Part shown: in pieces, positions 47,975-56,687 of the stretch
Position numbering within the stretch: the stretch's first letter is position 1
Layout: each line of letters opens with the position of its first letter
Source: Streptomyces sp. NBC_01481
GTDB taxonomy: Bacteria > Actinomycetota > Actinomycetes > Streptomycetales > Streptomycetaceae
Length of the DNA stretch: 64,000 nt
Direction of reading: 5' to 3'
Assembly (NCBI RefSeq): GCF_026339995.1
Contig: NZ_JAPEPT010000001.1
Coordinates: forward strand, 446,501-510,500
Translations under genes and position numbers: made by a program
The notes under the pieces: model-generated
What the model saw: only the letters and a program-made list of their open reading frames with translations
Databases searched by the model: none
Told to the model about the DNA's origin: nothing

Positions 47975-49050
47975 ACCGGGACCTCCACGGTGATTCCTTC
48001 GCGGGCGGAGCGGCGGGCGGCCTCCAGGACGTCCAGTGCGTCGGCCGCCTCGTGGGCGGTGACCGGCGGGGGTGTGCCGTCGCGCAGGGCGGCGGCGATC
48101 GCCGCGTAGTACGCGGGGTAGTCGCCCGGGGCCGACTCGACCGGGCGGCCTCCGTCGCCCGCGCCGATCCGGCCCCACTGGGACTCGGGCTCGACGCCCC
48201 ATGCGTCCTTGTCCCCGGTCGGGCGGGCGCCGTCGCGCAGGGCCGCCTCCTGCGGGTCGAGGCCGTACTTCACGTAACCGGCCTTCGAGCCGAGTACCCG
48301 GAAGCGGGGGCCGAGCTGTGCGGTCGTGGCGCTCATGTACAGGTGGGAGCGGACTCCGCTCGTGTGCGTGAGCGCGAGGAACGTGTCGTCGTCGGTCTTG
48401 GCGCCGTGGCGGCGTACGTCCGCCTCGGCGTACACCCTCTCGACCGGGCCGAACAGGGTCAGCGCCTGGTCGACGACATGGCTGCCCAGGTCGTACAGCA
48501 GACCGCCGATCTCCTGCGGGTCGCCCGACTCGCGCCAGCCGCCCTTGAGTTCGGGCCGCCAGCGCTCGAAGCGGGACTCGAAGCGCTGTACGTCGCCGAG
48601 TTCGCCGGCCGCGATCAGCTGCACCAGAGTCAGGAAGTCGTTGTCCCAGCGGCGGTTCTGGAAGACGGAGAGCAGCAGGCCGCGCTCCTCGGCGAGGGCG
48701 GCGAGCTCACGCGCCTCGGCGGCGGTGCCGGCGACCGGCTTGTCGACGACGACCGGGAGACCGGCCTTGAGGGCGGCGGTGGCGATCGGGACATGGGTCT
48801 TGTTGGGGGAGGCGATCGCGATCAGGTCGAGCTCGTCCGCGCGCTCCCACAGCTCGTCGGGCGAGGCCGCGAAGCGTACGCCGGGGAACTCGGCCCGGGC
48901 CTGCTGCCGGCGCTCCGGGTTCGAGGTGACGATCGTGTCGAGGGCGAGGCCCTCGGTGGCGGCGATCAGCGGGGCGTGGAAGACGGAGCCCGCCAGGCCG
49001 TACCCGACGAGGCCGACGCGAAGGGGAGTGCGGGTGCCGGTGCCAGTCAT
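47971..49050 (-). CDS. Gfo/Idh/MocA family oxidoreductase
   Basis: A 359-residue NAD(P)-dependent sugar-type oxidoreductase. The Rossmann motif VGLVGYGLAGSVFHAP is N-terminal, with the EKPxA-like motif as VVDKPVAGT near residue 97, and the C-terminal alpha/beta domain follows (RRWDNDFLTL, GGLLYDLGSHVVDQAL). The family oxidises sugars or inositols. GTG/ATG 49050 has GGAAG; the in-frame ATG 49059 is an alternative. Divergent from a ROK regulator, with a GCAAC...GTTGC site between. Confidence 0.9.
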   Translation of the reverse strand: MTGTGTRTPLRVGLVGYGLAGSVFHAPLIAATEGLALDTIVTSNPERRQQARAEFPGVRFAASPDELWERADELDLIAIASPNKTHVPIATAALKAGLPVVVDKPVAGTAAEARELAALAEERGLLLSVFQNRRWDNDFLTLVQLIAAGELGDVQRFESRFERWRPELKGGWRESGDPQEIGGLLYDLGSHVVDQALTLFGPVERVYAEADVRRHGAKTDDDTFLALTHTSGVRSHLYMSATTAQLGPRFRVLGSKAGYVKYGLDPQEAALRDGARPTGDKDAWGVEPESQWGRIGAGDGGRPVESAPGDYPAYYAAIAAALRDGTPPPVTAHEAADALDVLEAARRSAREGITVEVPV

Positions 49051-49063
49051 GTCTTCCACTTAA

Positions 49064-49076
49064 GCAACGGTGTTGC
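49064..49076. promoter_or_regulatory. GCAAC-ggt-GTTGC palindrome, possible ROK operator
   Basis: A perfect 5-bp inverted repeat with a 3-base spacer inside the 48-bp divergent gap between the Gfo/Idh and ROK genes. ROK-family repressors bind AT-flanked inverted repeats; this is the only such site seen here. Confidence 0.5.
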
Positions 49077-49098
49077 CAAAGTGCAAGCGCAGAGGACA

Positions 49099-50193
49099 AT
49101 GGGATCCGTGAAGCCCATGAACCGAACCATCAACGGAGTGAATCTGCCCGCGCTGCGCAGCCACAACGCGGCCCGGGTGCTCGATCTGCTGCGTACGGCC
49201 GGTGAGCGCGGCATCAGCCGGATGGAGCTGGCCGGGCGCACCGGGCTGACACCGCAGGCGGTCAGCAAGATCACCGCGCGGCTGCGGGAGGAGGGCCTGG
49301 CGGCGGAGGCGGGCCGCCGCGCGTCCACCGGCGGCAGACCCGGCACGGTGCTGCGCCTGGTCCCCTCGGCGGGGCACGCGGTGGGCCTGCACCTGGACCG
49401 CGACGAACTGACGGCAGTCCTGCTGGACCTGTCGGGCGCCCCGGTCGCGGTACGCACCGCTCCTCTCGACCTCGGCTCGGGGGCCAAAGCGGTCATGGAG
49501 CGGGTGGCGGGCGAGGTGGAGGCGCTGCCCACGGCCGGCGGGCGCGTCCTCGGGGTCGGCGTCGCCATGCCCGGGCCCCTCGATCACGCCACCGGTATCG
49601 CCCGTCGCGTCACCGGGTTTCCCCAGTGGGACGGCTTCCCTCTCCGGGACGCCCTCGCCGTCCGGCTCGGGCACGCCGTCGTACTCGACAAGGACACCAA
49701 TGCCGCCGCCCTCGGGCTCGCTCTGCGGGGAGCCGGGGAGTCGTTCGCGTATCTCCACCTCGGGACCGGGCTCGGCGCCGGGCTCGTCCTTGCCGGGGCG
49801 CTGTACCGGGGCGCGCGCACCGGAGCGGGGGAGTTCGGGCATCAGGTCATTCATCTCGACGGGCCACAGTGCGAGTGCGGCAGGCGCGGGTGCATCGAGG
49901 CGCTGTGCCTCGAAGCCGTCGGCCTCGGGGATCTCGACCGGGCCGCGGGGGTGCTGGGGATCGGTGCCGCCAATCTCGTCGAACTGCTCGACATCGATCG
50001 CGTACTGCTCGGCGGCCGGGTCGTGGCCGCCGACGCCGAACCGTTCGTACGCGGTGTCGGCGAGCGGGTCCGCGTCCCGGTGGCCCTCGCCGAAGGGGGC
50101 GCGCACGTCGTCGCCGAAGGCGCCGCGCAGCTGGTCCTCGCCCCCCTTTTCGGGCGGGCCGAGGTTGCTGTTACCGCACCGAAAATAGGCTGA
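49099..50193 (+). CDS. ROK family transcriptional regulator
   Basis: A 364-residue protein. The N-terminal 75 residues are a winged helix-turn-helix (NAARVLDLLRTAGERGISRMELAGRTGLTPQAVSKI), followed by a ROK (repressor, ORF, kinase) domain with LGVGVAMPGPLDHATG, DKDTNAAALG and the zinc-binding GHQVIHLDGPQCECGRRGCIEAL (CxCGxxGC). The kinase-like fold binds a sugar or sugar phosphate as inducer. It probably controls the divergent oxidoreductase operon. The start is taken at ATG 49099, with AGAGG just before it; GTG 49108 and ATG 49117 are alternatives. Confidence 0.9.
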   Translation: MGSVKPMNRTINGVNLPALRSHNAARVLDLLRTAGERGISRMELAGRTGLTPQAVSKITARLREEGLAAEAGRRASTGGRPGTVLRLVPSAGHAVGLHLDRDELTAVLLDLSGAPVAVRTAPLDLGSGAKAVMERVAGEVEALPTAGGRVLGVGVAMPGPLDHATGIARRVTGFPQWDGFPLRDALAVRLGHAVVLDKDTNAAALGLALRGAGESFAYLHLGTGLGAGLVLAGALYRGARTGAGEFGHQVIHLDGPQCECGRRGCIEALCLEAVGLGDLDRAAGVLGIGAANLVELLDIDRVLLGGRVVAADAEPFVRGVGERVRVPVALAEGGAHVVAEGAAQLVLAPLFGRAEVAVTAPKIG

Positions 50194-50194
50194 T

Positions 50195-50223
50195 AGGGCG
50201 GATCTGCGCGGCTGATCCGCCCT
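50195..50223 (+). terminator. Intrinsic terminator hairpin
   Basis: Perfect 10-bp arms AGGGCGGATC and GATCCGCCCT with a 9-base loop, immediately after the ROK stop codon. Confidence 0.75.
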
Positions 50224-50327
50224 GCCCGGACGTGGCGACCGGTCAGCGCCGCGCGCGCGTGGAAGGGTCTGGCTGCATGACCGGGTGCCCCCGGGGTTCG
50301 TACGCAGCCGAGCAGCAAAGGTCCCCC

Positions 50328-51116
50328 ATGCGACTGCGCAATGCCCTCGCCGTCGGAGTCACCGCGGCCACCATCGCGCCCGCGGTGCTCACCGGCGCGG
50401 CCGCGACGGCCGCCGCCGTGACCGATCGCGCTGCAGCCGAGACCCTCGCGGGGCCCGCCGCACCGCCGCTTCCCGGACGCCCCGGCGACCAGCTGCCCAC
50501 CTGCGGCACGGTGTCCGACCCCGACTTCCCCATCGACACCCGTATCCACGGCGGCCCGACCGTCCACCACCCCGGAGGCGGCTTCAAGGAGTGGTCCGTG
50601 GACCTCGCCAACACCACCGGCGAGAGGTGCGGCAACATCCACCCGGTGATCGTCCTCACAGCCCGCGACCCGGGACTCACGCCCGCCCGCCTCGCGCTGG
50701 AGTTCTACGACGCCGCGGCGGCCCGCTGGCGCCCCGTCACCCTGGAGACGACCGCCGAGGACGAGATCGTCGGCGCCTTCGACGGCGGATTCCCCGGCTT
50801 CGTCGTCCCCGCCCACAAGTCGGTCACCGTCAAGGTCCGCCTCGCCCTGGCCGCCGACACCCCGCCCAACCAGGTCACGGTCAACGCCGCGGTCGTCCAG
50901 CGCCAGGGCGACGACGGCGACTGGGTCGGGGAGTCCGGCGACTACCGCTTCGCCGTCCTCGACGGCGGCGGCACCGCCGCGGCCGACACCGTCGACGAAC
51001 TCGCCACCACCGGCACCGGCACCCTCCTCCGCCACGGCGCGGCCTTCGGCGCGGTCCTGCTCGGCACCGGGATCCTCGTGTTCGCGCAGCGCCGGATGCG
51101 CGCGGGCCGCCGCTGA
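50328..51116 (+). CDS. LAxTG-anchored surface protein
   Basis: A 262-residue exported protein. The signal peptide (MRLRNALAVGVTAATIAPAVLTGAAATAAA) is followed by a beta-rich ectodomain (GGFKEWSVDLANTTGERCGNIHPVIVLTARD). The C-terminus has a sortase signal ELATTGTG, a hydrophobic stretch (FGAVLLGTGILVFAQ) and RRMRAGRR. LATTG fits the class E sortase motif; the sortase gene at 44154 is about 6 kb away. ATG 50328 has a weak AAAGG site. The ectodomain is not identified. It is separated from the ROK gene by a terminator. Confidence 0.82.
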   Translation: MRLRNALAVGVTAATIAPAVLTGAAATAAAVTDRAAAETLAGPAAPPLPGRPGDQLPTCGTVSDPDFPIDTRIHGGPTVHHPGGGFKEWSVDLANTTGERCGNIHPVIVLTARDPGLTPARLALEFYDAAAARWRPVTLETTAEDEIVGAFDGGFPGFVVPAHKSVTVKVRLALAADTPPNQVTVNAAVVQRQGDDGDWVGESGDYRFAVLDGGGTAAADTVDELATTGTGTLLRHGAAFGAVLLGTGILVFAQRRMRAGRR

Positions 51117-51146
51117 TCGTTCATATACGTCTGCGAACATCCCCTG

Positions 51147-51911
51147 GTGGACTACCCGAACGACCAGGCGCCCGGCGCCCCTGTCCGCTCCGGCATCCCG
51201 GAGCACGGACGCATCCCCAAGTACTACGCCGTCAAGGCCCATATCTCCCTCCTGATCGAGGAGTTGGGCGAGGGAGGACTGCTGCCGACCGAGCGTGAAC
51301 TCGCCGTACGGTACGAGGTCTCGCGCGAGACGGTGCGTCAGGCACTGCGCGAACTCCTGCTGGAGGGCCGGCTGCGCCGCCAGGGCCGCGGCACGGTCGT
51401 CGCGGGCGCGAAGCTGGAGCAGCCGCTCTCGCTCGCCAGCTACACCGAGGGCGTACGCCGCCAGGGACGCACCCCGGGCCGTATGCTCATCAGCCTCGAC
51501 CGCTTCCCCTGCAACGACGCGCTCGCCGCCGACATCGGCGTGGCCCGCGGCGAGCCCGTATGGCACATGGAGCGGGTGCTGCTCGCCGACGACGAACGCG
51601 TCGGCCTGGAGAGTACGTACGTCTCCGTGGCCCGAGTGCCGCGCCTGGACGCCGACTTCGACCCCGACTCCTCCTTCTACGCCTATCTGCGCGAGCAGCT
51701 CGGGATCTCCTTCGGCGACGCGGACGAGCGGATCGAGACGGTGCTCGCGACACCGCGCGAGGCGTTGCTGATCGGCACGCCCCCTGCCCTGCCGATGCTG
51801 CTGATCCACCGCCTCTCGCGGGACACGGCGGGCAGGCCGCTGGAGCGGGTCCGCACCCTCTACCGCGGCGACCGCTTCAGCTTCACGGCGCATCTGGGCA
51901 AACAGAACTGA
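51147..51911 (+). CDS. GntR/UTRA family transcriptional regulator
   Basis: A 254-residue regulator. The GntR winged helix (LLPTERELAVRYEVSRETVRQALRELLLEGRLRRQGRGTVV) at residues 45-85 is followed by a UTRA ligand-binding domain (about residues 105-250; RVLLADDERVGLESTYVS). It lies 245 bases upstream of the phosphonate cluster in the same direction and is the most likely regulator of it (inference). Start GTG 51147. Confidence 0.88.
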   Translation: MDYPNDQAPGAPVRSGIPEHGRIPKYYAVKAHISLLIEELGEGGLLPTERELAVRYEVSRETVRQALRELLLEGRLRRQGRGTVVAGAKLEQPLSLASYTEGVRRQGRTPGRMLISLDRFPCNDALAADIGVARGEPVWHMERVLLADDERVGLESTYVSVARVPRLDADFDPDSSFYAYLREQLGISFGDADERIETVLATPREALLIGTPPALPMLLIHRLSRDTAGRPLERVRTLYRGDRFSFTAHLGKQN

Positions 51912-51942
51912 GGGCTGAACGCGGGGGGTTTCTGCCGGGGGT

Positions 51943-51960
51943 CCGGGGGTTGTCCCCCGG
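51943..51960. repeat. CCGGGGG...CCCCCGG hairpin
   Basis: CCGGGGG-TTGT-CCCCCGG after the GntR stop, preceded by GGGGGT; a copy of the same repeat family as at 7439. It may end the GntR transcript. Confidence 0.5.
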
Positions 51961-52155
51961 GAGATGCAGCAGCGCGCACCTCGGCAACAGCGGCTGACGT
52001 CTGAAACCGCGGCTGACGCGATTTCTCAGTGCCCTCTGGACACCACACGTCGATAACGAGAAGGTAACGGGTCTAGGCCAAGATTGAGGGCCCGTTCACC
52101 GTCCCGTTGCCGACCGGCCCCGTACGGGACACCAACCCCGAGGAGCTTTGGCGTC

Positions 52156-53277
52156 GTGAGAGTCATCGTCGTAGGAGCCGGCGTGGTGGGAACCATGCAC
52201 GCCTGGCACGCAGTGGAACGCGGCCACGAGGTCGTACAGATCGAGCGCGAGAGCGAGGCACGAGGCGCGAGCCTGCGCAATTTCGGCCAGATATGGGTCA
52301 GCGGCCGCGCGGGCGGCGAGGAGCTCGAAACCGCCCTGCGCGCCCGTGAGCTGTGGGAGGCCATCGGGGCGCGCGTGCCCGGGCTCGGCTTTCGGGCCAT
52401 CGGCTCACTCACTCCGGTACGCAGCGACCTGGAGCTGGCCGTCGCCGAGGCCGCCGTCGCGCGGTCCGACGCCCCGGCCCGCGGCTACAAGCTCGTCACC
52501 GCCGACGAGGCGCGCCGGATCAACCCCGCGCTGCGCGGCTCCTTCACCGCCGCCCTGTGGTGCGAGCGGGACGCGGCCGTCGAGCCCCGGCCAGCCCAAC
52601 TCGCCCTGAAGGAGGCGCTGCTGGCCTCCGGCCGCTACACCTACCTCGGCGGGCGCGAGGTCCGCGACGTCCTCGGTGACGGATCCGTCCGCGACGACCA
52701 CGGCGACGTACACACCGGCGACGCCGTCGTCCTGTGCCCGGGCGCCGCGCTCTCCGGTCTCGTCCGCGAGCTCGTCCCCGACCTGCCCGTGCGCCGGGTG
52801 CGCCTGCAGATGATGCAGACCGACCCGCTCGGCGAGCCGCTGACCACCTCGGTCGCCGACGCCGACAGCTTCCGCTACTACCCGGCCTACGCGAGCGAGG
52901 CCCTGGACGCGCTCAACGCCGGACAGGACCAGACGCCGACCGCCGCCGCGCACAAGATGCAGCTGCTGATGGTGCAGCGCCGCGACGGCGGGCTGACCAT
53001 CGGCGACACCCACGAGTACGAGCATCCCTTCGCCTTCGACACGATCGAGGACCCGTACGAGCACCTCACCGAGGTCGTCGAGTCCTTCCTCGGCAGGCCG
53101 CTGCCGAGGATCCGCCGCCGCTGGGCCGGGGTGTACGCGCAGTGCACCGACACCAGCCGCGTGGTGCACCGGCAGCAGGTGCGCGACGGAGTGTGGCTGG
53201 TCACAGGGCCGGGCGGGCGCGGCATGACCTGCTCGCCCGCCATAGCCGAAAAGACCGCGAACGAACTGGGCTGGTGA
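52156..53277 (+). CDS. FAD-dependent oxidoreductase (TIGR03364 type, phosphonate-linked)
   Basis: A 373-residue flavoenzyme. The N-terminal FAD-binding motif is VIVVGAGVVGTMHAWHAVERGHEV, and the C-terminus has GVYAQCTDTS and GPGGRGMTCSPAIAEK, the DAO family pattern. The family is co-encoded with 2-aminoethylphosphonate (AEP) transport and phosphonatase-like genes and is thought to oxidise AEP or a derivative to phosphonoacetaldehyde. No PhnW transaminase is present. GTG 52156 has AGGAG ten bases upstream. A candidate PHO-box-like sequence (GTTCACC) lies at 52094. Confidence 0.85.
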   Translation: MRVIVVGAGVVGTMHAWHAVERGHEVVQIERESEARGASLRNFGQIWVSGRAGGEELETALRARELWEAIGARVPGLGFRAIGSLTPVRSDLELAVAEAAVARSDAPARGYKLVTADEARRINPALRGSFTAALWCERDAAVEPRPAQLALKEALLASGRYTYLGGREVRDVLGDGSVRDDHGDVHTGDAVVLCPGAALSGLVRELVPDLPVRRVRLQMMQTDPLGEPLTTSVADADSFRYYPAYASEALDALNAGQDQTPTAAAHKMQLLMVQRRDGGLTIGDTHEYEHPFAFDTIEDPYEHLTEVVESFLGRPLPRIRRRWAGVYAQCTDTSRVVHRQQVRDGVWLVTGPGGRGMTCSPAIAEKTANELGW

Positions 53278-53957
53278 AGAAGTTGAACGAGATGAACCTC
53301 GTCGTACTGGACATGGCGGGCACCACCGTCGCCGACGGAGGCCTCGTCGAGCAGGCCTTCGGCGCCGCCGCCGAGCGGCTCGGCGCGGATCCCGCCGCGA
53401 TGATCGACTACGTCCGCGCGACGATGGGCGAGTCGAAGATCTCCGTCTTCCGGCACCTCTTCGGAGACGAGACGAAGGCGCAGGCCGCGAACGCCGCGTT
53501 CGAGGAGGCGTACGGCGCACTCGTCGACGGCGGACGCATCGCGCCGGTTCCCGGCGCGCGGGAGGCGATCGAGCACCTGCGCGACCAGGGGCGCACGGTC
53601 GTCCTGACCACCGGCTTCGCCCGCACCACGCAGGACGCGATCCTGGCCGCGCTCGGCTGGCAGGGCCTCGTCGAGCTCACCCTCTGCCCGGCCGACGCGG
53701 GCGGCCGCGGCCGCCCCTACCCCGACATGGTGCTCGCCGCCTTCCTGCGCACCGGCGCGGTGGACGGCGTCCAGCAGATCGCGGTCGTGGGGGACACCTC
53801 GTACGACATGCTCAGCGGCGTACGGTCCGGCGCGGGCATCGTCGCCGGCGTGCTGACCGGCGCGCATGACATGGAGCAGCTGCAGACGCACGGCGCGACC
53901 CATGTGCTCGGATCCGTCGCCGAGTTGCCGGAGCTCCTGGCCGGGGCAGACCGATGA
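53274..53957 (+). CDS. Phosphonatase-like HAD hydrolase (TIGR03351 type)
   Basis: A 227-residue HAD-superfamily enzyme. The nucleophile motif is VVLDMAGTT near residue 13, then the cap domain with MGESKISVFRHLFGD, VVLTTGFARTT and the acidic VVGDTSYDM. The lysine in MGESKI lies where phosphonoacetaldehyde hydrolase (PhnX) keeps its Schiff-base lysine, as far as I can align by eye. It should cleave the C-P bond of phosphonoacetaldehyde, but this is inference. GTG 53274 overlaps the upstream stop by 4 bases; ATG 53292 is an alternative. Confidence 0.82.
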   Translation: MKKLNEMNLVVLDMAGTTVADGGLVEQAFGAAAERLGADPAAMIDYVRATMGESKISVFRHLFGDETKAQAANAAFEEAYGALVDGGRIAPVPGAREAIEHLRDQGRTVVLTTGFARTTQDAILAALGWQGLVELTLCPADAGGRGRPYPDMVLAAFLRTGAVDGVQQIAVVGDTSYDMLSGVRSGAGIVAGVLTGAHDMEQLQTHGATHVLGSVAELPELLAGADR

Positions 53958-55006
53958 CCAGCGGCATCCGCTTCGAGAGTGTCTCGGTCGCGTACGGGAA
54001 GAACCTCGTACTCGACTCGCTCGACCTCACCGTCGAGCCGGGCGAGGTCATGGCGCTGCTCGGGCCCTCGGGCTCGGGCAAGACCACGGCGCTGCGGGCC
54101 GTCGCCGGATTCGTGCGGCCCGTCTCCGGGCGGGTGTTCATCGGCGACCGCGATGTCACCGCACTGCCGCCGTACCGGCGGGGGATCGGGATGGTCGTCC
54201 AGCAGTACGCCCTCTTCCCGCACATGCGGGTCGCGGAGAACGTGGCCTTCGGCCTCAAGGCGCAGAAGGCACCGAAGCGAGAGATACCGGCGCGGGTCGC
54301 CGAGGCCCTGGAGATGACAGGGATGGCGGCGTACGCGCAGCGCTATCCGCGCGAGCTCTCCGGCGGTCAGCAGCAGCGTGTCGCGATCGCGCGGGCGCTG
54401 GCGATCCGGCCCGGCGTGCTGCTCCTCGACGAGCCGCTGTCGGCACTGGACGCGCAGCTCAGGTCCGGGATGCTGGCGGAACTGGCCCGGCTGCACCGGG
54501 AGTTGCCGGACGTCTCGATCCTGTACGTCACACACGACCAGGTCGAGGCGCTCACACTCGCGGACCGGATCGCGGTGATGGACAGGGCGCGGCTGCGGGA
54601 CTGCGGCACGCCGCAGGAGCTGTACCGGCGGCCGCGTACGGAGTTCACGGCGTCGTTCGTCGGCAACGCGAATCTGTTGCCGGTGACGGTCGGGGCGGGG
54701 GCGGTGTCCTTCGGCGGGGCCGAGCTGAAGGTGTCCACGGACCGTGTCCCGTCCGGCACGACCGCCACCTTGTGCGTACGCCCGCACCTCGTCGGACTCG
54801 GCGACGGGCCGAACGCGCTGCGCGGGACGATAGCGGAGGTCCAGTGGCGGGGTGCGACGCACCGGCTGTACGTGGATGTGGACGGTCACCGCGTCAAGGC
54901 GGATGTCCGCGAACTGCGGGCGACGCCTTCGCTGGGGGACGCGGTCACCGTGCACTTCGCGCCGGAGGACGCGGTGCTGCTGGCGGGCGGGGTGAGCGGT
55001 GAGTAG
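53954..55006 (+). CDS. phnT: 2-aminoethylphosphonate ABC transporter, ATP-binding subunit
   Basis: A 350-residue ATPase. Walker A is GPSGSGKTT near residue 37, the signature LSGGQQQR, Walker B LLLDEPLSALD and the H-loop VTHDQ. The C-terminal region (about residues 240-350) is a TOBE domain. ATG 53954 overlaps the HAD stop by 4 bases, so it is in the same operon. It powers the two permeases that follow. The assignment to AEP rests on the neighbouring genes. Confidence 0.88.
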   Translation: MTSGIRFESVSVAYGKNLVLDSLDLTVEPGEVMALLGPSGSGKTTALRAVAGFVRPVSGRVFIGDRDVTALPPYRRGIGMVVQQYALFPHMRVAENVAFGLKAQKAPKREIPARVAEALEMTGMAAYAQRYPRELSGGQQQRVAIARALAIRPGVLLLDEPLSALDAQLRSGMLAELARLHRELPDVSILYVTHDQVEALTLADRIAVMDRARLRDCGTPQELYRRPRTEFTASFVGNANLLPVTVGAGAVSFGGAELKVSTDRVPSGTTATLCVRPHLVGLGDGPNALRGTIAEVQWRGATHRLYVDVDGHRVKADVRELRATPSLGDAVTVHFAPEDAVLLAGGVSGE

Positions 55007-55889
55007 CGCGCCTCCGGCGCCGGGGATCGTGCCCGTACTCCCCAAGGGCCCTTCGGGCCCGGAAGGTGCCCCCGCCGCCCTCGCGGAACGCAGGCTCCCA
55101 ACGATCCTGTGGGTGCTCCCGCCCGTCGCCGTCCTGGCGCTCGTCTTCCTGTATCCCCTCGCGCTCGTCGTACAGGAGTCCCTCTCACCCGGCGCCTACT
55201 CCGACGTCTTCGGCTCCCAGGCCTTCCGTGACGCTCTGGCCACCACCGTCTGGCTCGCCGTCGGTGCCACCGTCGGGTGTCTCGTCCTCGGGTTCGTCCT
55301 CGCGCTGATCATCGCCTTCGTGCCCTTCCCGGGCGGCAAGGCGGTCGCCAAGTTCATCGACGTCTTCCTCTCCTTCCCCTCCTTCCTCATCACCCTCGCG
55401 CTGCTGTTCGTCTACGGCACCGTCGGGATGGCCAACGGACTGTGGACGGACTTCACCGGCGCGGCCGAGGGCCCCTTCCACTTCCTCACCACCCCCTGGG
55501 GCGTACTCCTCGCGGAGATCACCTACTTCACACCCTTCGTGATGCGCCCCCTCCTGGCCGCCTTCTCGCAGCTCGACACCGCCCAGCTGGAGGTCGCCTC
55601 CTCGCTCGGGGCGCGGCCCGCGCGGATCGTGCGGCGGGTGATCCTGCCCGAGGCGCTGCCCGCGCTCGCCGCCGGCGGGAGTCTCGTACTCGTCATGTGC
55701 CTCAACGAGTTCGGCATCGTCCTGTTCACCGGGGCCAAGGGAGTGACCACCCTGCCGATGCTCGTCTACGGCAAGGCGATCCTCGAGTCCGACTATCCGG
55801 CCGCCTGCGTCGTCGCCGTCGTCAACATCGCGATCTCCGTGGGTCTTTACAGCCTCTACCGAATGGTCAGCCGCCGTGTTGGTGCATAG
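54999..55889 (+). CDS. 2-aminoethylphosphonate ABC transporter, permease subunit 1
   Basis: A 296-residue membrane protein with six hydrophobic segments. The EAA loop reads SLGARPARIVRRVILPEAL (residues about 203-221), where it meets the ATPase. GTG 54999 overlaps the end of the ATPase gene by 8 bases. It forms the channel with the next gene. Confidence 0.87.
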   Translation: MSSAPPAPGIVPVLPKGPSGPEGAPAALAERRLPTILWVLPPVAVLALVFLYPLALVVQESLSPGAYSDVFGSQAFRDALATTVWLAVGATVGCLVLGFVLALIIAFVPFPGGKAVAKFIDVFLSFPSFLITLALLFVYGTVGMANGLWTDFTGAAEGPFHFLTTPWGVLLAEITYFTPFVMRPLLAAFSQLDTAQLEVASSLGARPARIVRRVILPEALPALAAGGSLVLVMCLNEFGIVLFTGAKGVTTLPMLVYGKAILESDYPAACVVAVVNIAISVGLYSLYRMVSRRVGA

Positions 55890-56673
55890 CCGCAAGGGGA
55901 AATGGGCCACCTGGGCACTCTTCCTCGTCCTGTTCCTGCCGCTCTTCGCGCTGCCGCTGCTCGTCATCGTCGCCGCGTCCTTCTCGACGCACTGGTCCGG
56001 CGCCTTCCCCTCCGGGCCGACGACCGAGCACTACAGCGCTGCCGTACGCGGTGAATCCCTCCAGGCCCTCACCACCAGCCTGGTCACCGCCGTCACGGCC
56101 AGCCTGCTCGCCCTCACCGTCGGCAGCTGGGCCGCCATCGCGGCCGCCGGGCTCAAAAAGCGCGGGCGGCGCGTGCTCGACGCGCTGTTCGTGCTGCCCG
56201 TCGCCGTCCCCTCCGTCGTCGTCGGCCTGGCGATCCTCGTCGCCTTCTCCAAGCCGCCGATGCTGCTCAACGGCACCCGCTGGATCGTGATCCTGGCGCA
56301 CACCGTGCTTGTCACGGCGTTCGCCTACCAGTCGGTCGCCGCCGCCATCATCCGTCTCGACCCGATGTACGAGCAGGCGGCGGCGAGCCTCGGCGCCCGC
56401 CCCTCGTACGTCCTGTTCCGGGTGAAACTCCCACTCCTGCTGCCGTCGCTCACCGCGGCCGCAGGGCTCTGCTTCGCCCTGTCCATGGGCGAGCTGAGCG
56501 CCACGATGATGCTCTACCCGCCCGACTGGATGCCGCTGCCGGTGCTCATCTTCACCGCCACCGACCGCGGGTCCCTCTTCACCGGATCGGCCCTCGCGGT
56601 CGTCCTGATGGGCACGACGCTCCTTGTCCTGCTCGCGGTCTCCCGTATCCGCACCAAAGCCTCTTACCGCTAG
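55876..56673 (+). CDS. 2-aminoethylphosphonate ABC transporter, permease subunit 2
   Basis: A 265-residue membrane protein with six hydrophobic segments and the EAA loop AAASLGARPSYVLFRVKLP. Start GTG 55876 overlaps the previous gene by 14 bases; GTG 55882 is an alternative. It completes the permease pair for the lipoprotein-delivered substrate. Confidence 0.87.
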   Translation: MLVHSRKGKWATWALFLVLFLPLFALPLLVIVAASFSTHWSGAFPSGPTTEHYSAAVRGESLQALTTSLVTAVTASLLALTVGSWAAIAAAGLKKRGRRVLDALFVLPVAVPSVVVGLAILVAFSKPPMLLNGTRWIVILAHTVLVTAFAYQSVAAAIIRLDPMYEQAAASLGARPSYVLFRVKLPLLLPSLTAAAGLCFALSMGELSATMMLYPPDWMPLPVLIFTATDRGSLFTGSALAVVLMGTTLLVLLAVSRIRTKASYR

Positions 56674-56687
56674 GAGAAGCACACGCC

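Noticed and set aside
48052..49098. Long in-frame upstream extension of the ROK gene
   Set aside because: It runs antisense through the Gfo/Idh gene. The helix-turn-helix starts right after 49099, and the extension has no domain.
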